Of a stretch of 64,000 nt of DNA, positions 59,994-64,000 are shown in pieces. Under the pieces are notes generated by a model. The model ran no database searches. It was not told the DNA's origin and saw only the letters and a list, made by a program, of their open reading frames with translations. Position numbers and translations under genes: made by a program. The first letter of the stretch is position 1. Every line of letters begins with the position of its first letter. This DNA comes from Halorubrum cibi (GTDB taxonomy: Archaea > Halobacteriota > Halobacteria > Halobacteriales > Haloferacaceae). Location: positions 79,902 to 143,901 of the forward strand of contig NZ_FXTD01000010.1 of the NCBI RefSeq assembly GCF_900182635.1, in the 5' to 3' direction.

Positions 59994-61145
59994 ATGGTCG
60001 AATTCGAGCGGTTGGTATTGACGGGCACGCCGCGCGAACGCGGGATCGAACACGGGGAGCACTTCGCCGACGAGGTCGCCGCCAACGTCGAGACGTACCG
60101 TGAGCGGTTCTCCCACGAGGGCGTCGACGTCGACGCCCTCCGAGAACAGGCCGCCGAGTACGTCGAGTACATCGATCGCGAGAGCCCCGACTACGCCGCG
60201 GAGATGCGCGGCGTCGCGGAGGGCAGCGGCGTGGACCTGGCCGACGTGGCGATGCTCAACGTCCGGTGGGAGGTGATCTACCCGGCGTGGAAGGCGCAGA
60301 CGGAGAAGGCGAACGAGGCGGCTCCCGTCGAGGATACGGCGGAACCCGAACCGCCGGTCGACGGCTGTACCAGCTTCGGGGTGATGCCGTCGGCGACCGC
60401 GGACGGGACGACCTACATGGGACAGAACTGGGACTGGCTCGCGCCGATCGCGGACACGCTCTTCCTGATGGAACTGCGCCGCGAGGACGCGCCCGACGTG
60501 CTGGCGATGACCGAAGCCGGGATCGTCGGCGGGAAGGTCGGCGTGAACGAACACGGCATCGGGATCGCGGTCAACGGCCTGATATCCGGCGACGACGGGG
60601 GAGACGGGTTCCGCAAACCCTACCACGTCCGGTTCCGTGAGGTGCTCGACGCCGAGCGGTACGACGACGCGCTCCGGCCGATACTGGAGACCGACCGCGT
60701 CTGCTCCGCGAACGTCCTCGTCGGCCACGCCGACGGCGAGCTGATCGACCTCGAGGCCGCTCCGGAACTCGTCAACGCGATCTACCCCGAGGAGGGCGTC
60801 CTCACGCACTCGAACCACTTCGAGACCGACGCCGTCGAGAGCGTCAACGAGCGGCGCGGCCCGAGCACGCTATACCGCGCCGAGCGCCTCCGTCGGTTGC
60901 TCGTTGCGGAGGCCGAAAGCGGCGGTGACCCGGAGAATCGAGGGATCGACTCCGCCGCGATCCGGGACTCCCTCCGGGATCACTTCGGTCGGCCGTCGAG
61001 CATCTGTAGCCACGTCGACGAGTCGCTCCCCGAGGTCGAACACGGCCAGACCAACGCCAGTCTCGTGATCGACCTTCGGGAACGGCGGATACTCGGACAG
61101 CGCGGCCCGCCCTGTGAGGGGGAGTACCACGAGTACGCGCTCTGA
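59994..61145 (+). CDS. C45-type acyl-CoA:6-aminopenicillanate acyltransferase-like N-terminal nucleophile hydrolase
   Basis: 383 residues. RERGIEHGEHFADEVAANVETYRERF at about 14-39 and YAAEMRGVAEGSGVDLADVAMLNVRWEVIY at about 67-96 form the pro-region, then the predicted nucleophile Cys125 in VDGCTSFGVMPSATADGTTYMGQNWDW, and AGIVGGKVGVNEHGIGIAVNGL, LTHSNHF and the late SSICSHVDE. Such enzymes are activated by cleavage before the Cys and split or transfer amide-linked acyl groups. The archaeal substrate is unknown; N-acyl amino-acid or lactone-type signals are possibilities only. Confidence 0.87.
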   Translation: MVEFERLVLTGTPRERGIEHGEHFADEVAANVETYRERFSHEGVDVDALREQAAEYVEYIDRESPDYAAEMRGVAEGSGVDLADVAMLNVRWEVIYPAWKAQTEKANEAAPVEDTAEPEPPVDGCTSFGVMPSATADGTTYMGQNWDWLAPIADTLFLMELRREDAPDVLAMTEAGIVGGKVGVNEHGIGIAVNGLISGDDGGDGFRKPYHVRFREVLDAERYDDALRPILETDRVCSANVLVGHADGELIDLEAAPELVNAIYPEEGVLTHSNHFETDAVESVNERRGPSTLYRAERLRRLLVAEAESGGDPENRGIDSAAIRDSLRDHFGRPSSICSHVDESLPEVEHGQTNASLVIDLRERRILGQRGPPCEGEYHEYAL

Positions 61146-61167
61146 TCCACACGGGGCGGAATGGAAG

Positions 61168-61962
61168 TCACAGCTCGATGGAGTCGCCTCGGTCAGCGAC
61201 GCGGAACCCCGCGGACTCCAGCCGCTCGCGCGCGTCCGATCCCGGATCGAGGAGGGGATTCGTGTGGTTCAGATGGGTGAACAGGACCTCGGTGTCGGCG
61301 TCCGCGAGGGCGTCCATCGAGGACGAAACCGTCGGATGCGGAACGTCCTCGACGCGGTCGATCTCGTCCCGGCTCCAGAAGGTCCCGTCGACGAGCGCCA
61401 CGTCGACGTCTCGAATCAGGGACTCGACGCGTTCCGTCAGCGTATCGACGTCGCTCGCGTAGAGAAGCGATCGGTTCGGGCCGTCGATCCGGTACGCCAG
61501 CGTTCCGGTCGGAAGCGACTCGCGGTGGGCGACGCGGAACGGCGTGACCGAAGCCTCGGTAAGGGGAACGGCGGCGTCGTCGACGACCGACCGCAGGTCG
61601 ACGTTCCGGTCGTCGACGAGCGATCCCAACGGTTCGTTCTCCCTGATCACGTCCCGGAGTCCGAGAGTGGCGTAGACCGGGAGTTCGTCCGCGTCGACGG
61701 ACTCCCGTCCGAAGTACAGCAGTCCGGTGAGGTGTCCGAGGTGGGCGTGCGTCAGGAACGCGCCGTCGGGGATCTCGGTCAGTTGAAAGCGGACGTCGGG
61801 CGTCGCGTCGAAGAGGTACCGGCCGTCGTCCTCTAAGAGGATCGCGCTCGCGTATCGCGTCCGCTCGGGGTCCGCACGCGCGGTCTCGCAGTTCTCACAC
61901 CGACATCCGAGGTGCGGGACGCCGGCGTCCTGGGCGGTTCCGAGGATCTCGACGGTACTCAC
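61168..61962 (-). CDS. MBL-fold metallohydrolase, PqqB-like
   Basis: 264 residues. It opens VEILGTAQDAGVPHLGCRCENCETARADPERTRYASAILL, the pattern of PqqB/PhnP-type metallo-beta-lactamase fold proteins, with CRCENC supplying a CxCxxC metal or structural site. The catalytic HxHxGH-like motif is THAHLGHLTGL (His-x-His-x2-His), followed by YRIDGPNRSLLYASDVDTL and VLFTHLNHTNPLLDPGSDARERLESAGF. No pqq pathway genes are near, so it is called by fold only. Converges with the acyltransferase gene (22 bp apart). Confidence 0.88.
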   Translation of the reverse strand: MSTVEILGTAQDAGVPHLGCRCENCETARADPERTRYASAILLEDDGRYLFDATPDVRFQLTEIPDGAFLTHAHLGHLTGLLYFGRESVDADELPVYATLGLRDVIRENEPLGSLVDDRNVDLRSVVDDAAVPLTEASVTPFRVAHRESLPTGTLAYRIDGPNRSLLYASDVDTLTERVESLIRDVDVALVDGTFWSRDEIDRVEDVPHPTVSSSMDALADADTEVLFTHLNHTNPLLDPGSDARERLESAGFRVADRGDSIEL

Positions 61963-62133
61963 GGTACCCGTCTGCGGGCCGTCGGCGTATCAAGATGGTG
62001 GTGTGAGACCGACATCCCGGACACTCCTCCGCCGTCGTGTTCGACGGGTAGCGGACTCATCCTTCGGTATCTCGAGTGGTCCATCGACGACACTGACCCC
62101 AAAGCGTATGTCACACACACGAGTGAATTTCTC

Positions 62134-62514
62134 ATGGTACGACACATCACGACGGATGCGGGCTACGACAGCGACTTCCCCTTCTCACAGGGCGTGATCC
62201 ACGGGGACACCGTCTACACGGCCGGCCAGATCCCGAAGGACCCCGAGACTCGGGAAGTGATCGGCGAGACGATCGAAGAACAGACACACCAGACGTTCGA
62301 CAACCTCGAGGCCGTCCTCGAGGCGGCCGGGACCTCGCTCGAGAACGTCGTGAAAACCACGGCGTTTCTGACCGACATGGACGACATCGAGGGATTCAAC
62401 CGAGTGTACCGCGACCGGGTTCCCGAGCCGTACCCCGGACGAAGCACCGTCGAGGTCGCCGCGCTCGCCATCGACGTCACGGTGGAGATCGAGATGGTCG
62501 CCGCCATCGAGTGA
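62134..62514 (+). CDS. ridA: RidA family reactive-intermediate deaminase
   Basis: 126 residues from the ATG at 62134; upstream frame is non-coding. GVIHGDTVYTAGQIPKDPETREVIGETIEEQTHQTFDNLEAVLEAAGTSLENVVKTTAFLTDMDDIEGFNRVYRDRV and YPGRSTVEVAALAIDVTVEIEMVA are the RidA family blocks, including the substrate Arg in PGRSTVEVA. It hydrolyses enamine/imine intermediates from PLP enzymes. Complete. Confidence 0.94.
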   Translation: MVRHITTDAGYDSDFPFSQGVIHGDTVYTAGQIPKDPETREVIGETIEEQTHQTFDNLEAVLEAAGTSLENVVKTTAFLTDMDDIEGFNRVYRDRVPEPYPGRSTVEVAALAIDVTVEIEMVAAIE

Positions 62515-62551
62515 GCCGATCGAAGGATCGGCGCGACCTCGCCGCCCCCGC

Positions 62552-62749
62552 TCACCCCGTGACGCGCCGGTATCCGGAGCGGGCCAGCCTCGCGGAACCG
62601 ATCAGCGTCAGGACGGCCGTCCCGAAGACCACGCCGGAGTGGACGGCATCGAACGACGGAAGCGGCGTGTACCGCCCGACGACGAGGAGGACGACGAACG
62701 CGAGCCACACGAGCCATCCGCCGACCGCGATCCGATGGAGGACGTTCAC
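62552..62749 (-). CDS. Small two-helix membrane protein
   Basis: 65 residues with two clear hydrophobic segments (GGWLVWLAFVVLLVVGRY at 10-27 and VVFGTAVLTLIGSARLA at 40-56), separated by a short loop (TPLPSFDAVHSG) and ending in a basic tail. No family recognised. Converges with ridA (37 bp apart). It is the last ordinary gene before the change of composition. Confidence 0.65.
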   Translation of the reverse strand: MNVLHRIAVGGWLVWLAFVVLLVVGRYTPLPSFDAVHSGVVFGTAVLTLIGSARLARSGYRRVTG

Positions 62750-63215
62750 GGATCCGGATCGTCGAGCCCGTCACTTATCGTTACCCGACGAAAGCGCACA
62801 CGGAGACTACTTCCGTCGGTTACTCGTTCCCGGACGGTCAGTTCTGTAGCCGACTGAGCGGGGGTCCGAACGAGACCGACCTCCGTTCGGTTCGGAACCA
62901 TTGAGTGACCTCCCAGTAATATATTAGATATATAATATATTCATGGATTCATTCCATCAGACCAAGCACCTATGAACGAGATGCCACACGTGAGAGGGCA
63001 CCGTTCGGTCACGGAACGAACTCGGACCGTGAATACGCCGGTTCCGAGTCGATCACGTCGCCATGATGCGATCTGGACGACTCGGTATCCGTCCGTGAGA
63101 AAGCGGGCCGGGCGCGATTTAAACGCCTCACGCCGTGTACCCGGCGTACACGGGCGCTCGGCAGGTGATGGATACCGGGAGATCGCTGTTGGTGAGTTGA
63201 GCGCGAGGCCCACCA
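62750..63215. other. Intergenic boundary with AT-rich palindrome and inverted repeat
   Basis: 466 bp with no supported gene. It contains an AT-only inverted repeat, AATATATTA (62918-62926) and TAATATATT (62933-62941), in a 30-bp AT island unlike anything else in the window. A second inverted repeat is CCGTGTAC (63133-63140) and GTACACGG (63146-63153). A TATA-like ATTTAAAC (63117-63124) lies upstream. Together they mark the likely edge of an integrated element and the control region of its integrase. Confidence 0.55.
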
Positions 63216-63893
63216 ATGACAACCGATCTCAAGCCGATCGATCCGCAGGAAGCAAAGGAGTGGTATCTCGAAAACCGTCGCGGCGAATTGGCGGACGCGA
63301 CCTACAAGGCGCACAAGTATCGACTCTCTCCCTTCGTTGAGTGGTGCGATACCGAGGGAGACGTGAGCAACATGAACGACCTCAGCGGTCGGCACTTCCA
63401 CCAGTACAAGAAGTGGCGACGGGAGAAGGGCGACTGTAACAAGGTCACGATGGCGACGCAACTGAGTACGCTCAAAGTATTCATCGACTTCTGCGAAACC
63501 ATTGACGCTGTCCGTCCCGGTCTATCCGACTACATCGATCCGCCGACGATGAAGAACAAGGAAGACGTGAACGACGACTACGTCGATGCGGAAACTGCTC
63601 AGGCGATTATCGAGTACCAACGGAACTTCAACTACTCCCAACGCGAACACGTCATCTTCGAGCTACTATGGCACACGGGTATGCGAAACGGTGCGCTCCG
63701 GGCTATCGATCTCGATGACTACGACAACGAAGAGCGTACTCTCGAAGTACATCACCGTCCGGATCAAGGAACCCCGCTAAAGAACGGGAAAGAAGGCCAA
63801 CGCGTCGTCTCTCTCAAGCCGAAGGTCAATCAGATCGTACGGGATTACATCGACCACCATCGGTTCGGTAAAACAGATGAATCTGCTTTGTTG
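63216..63893 (+). pseudogene. Tyrosine recombinase/integrase, interrupted by an insertion sequence
   Basis: The ATG at 63216 opens an integrase of the haloarchaeal XerC/D-like type. It has an N-terminal SAM-like arm-binding domain (GELADATYKAHKYRLSPFVEWC; FHQYKKWRREKG) and the start of the catalytic domain with the first active Arg in LLWHTGMRNGALRAIDL (about 152-168) and the Lys-bearing KNGKEGQRVVSLKP. The sequence stops matching at about residue 226 (TDESALL), before the HxxR and Tyr motifs. The following bases belong to a transposase on the other strand. Codon use is less GC-biased than its neighbours. Confidence 0.8.
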
Positions 63894-64000
63894 AATCCGA
63901 TGACGGCGTGGGGATCACTGTTTGAGAGCCTGTTCGAGGTTGTAGACTACGGCGGTCAACACGAGCTCGCGGAACTCGCGGTACCACGCGCGAGGGTGGA
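63894..64000. mobile_element. Left end of an IS5-like insertion sequence inside the integrase gene
   Basis: Boundary placed where integrase similarity ends (uncertain by about 15 bp); runs past the window edge. It contains the 3' end of a minus-strand transposase gene. The terminal inverted repeat cannot be confirmed without the other end. Confidence 0.7.
63915..64000 (-). CDS. Transposase C-terminus, IS5/ISH1-like (partial)
   Basis: The 28 visible codons end with TGA at 63915-63917 and read HPRAWYREFRELVLTAVVYN then LEQALKQ. The WYREFRE...VVYN segment is the conserved C-terminal helix of haloarchaeal IS5-family (ISH1 group) DDE transposases. The rest lies beyond the window. Confidence 0.75.
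   Translation of the reverse strand, partial: HPRAWYREFRELVLTAVVYNLEQALKQ

Overview
The window is high-GC DNA from a haloarchaeon, most like Halorubrum and its relatives. The evidence is very acidic proteins, GTG starts, TATA boxes about 25 bp before start codons with no leader, archaeal folate and CoA genes (mptE, phosphopantothenate synthetase), and families found mainly in haloarchaea (DUF5797, DUF7344-like, AN1-rhomboid fusion). No name is stated in the sequence, so the genus is an inference.

Layout. 1-6.25 kb: end of a membrane protein gene, an azlCD/trmJ operon, a SHOCT protein, a non-coding repeat, then folP and mptE. 6.27-18.2 kb: the most striking locus. Seven exported proteins, most with a Tat/SipW-type leader ending in a TAYFSD-like motif, are encoded with a Sec11/SipW-type signal peptidase, a small membrane protein and a divergent DUF7344-like regulator. 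Several also share internal DVKPGD and C-terminal AEQCRHN motifs. Two carry a VWA domain nested inside the TasA-like domain. A five-unit, 22-bp direct-repeat array lies between the regulator and the first structural gene, and hairpins recur between the genes. I read it as a TasA/AbpA-like surface fibre or matrix system. 18.2-18.9 kb: a second copy of the non-coding repeat, followed by an array of perfect short hairpins. 19.6-26.4 kb: iron-siderophore uptake with two near-identical promoters, each with two DtxR/Idr-like operators 36 bp apart. It encodes a FecCD permease, an ATPase, two binding lipoproteins, two flavoproteins and an internally deleted binding-protein remnant.

26.4-46.9 kb is mostly housekeeping: a serine/alanine-glyoxylate type aminotransferase, thrS, a cysteine synthase-like enzyme, tRNA-Arg(TCG), a Gfo/Idh dehydrogenase with a sugar isomerase, a PspA-like protein, thiL, a DHH phosphoesterase, an EMC3/YidC-like DUF106 protein, adk, endonuclease V, an AN1-rhomboid protease, msrA, ribH, an aminotransferase, uspA and gatCA. 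47-55 kb is an ion and osmotic block: YhbY, MscS, TrkA, two TrkH, a Usp protein and a K+ channel with two RCK modules. 55-62.7 kb holds phosphopantothenate synthetase, a Tat-exported protein, an Lrp regulator, DUF63, an aldo/keto reductase, a C45-type acyltransferase, an MBL hydrolase and RidA. From about 62.88 kb composition changes: an AT-rich palindrome and a tyrosine integrase gene that an IS5-like insertion sequence interrupts before the window ends.
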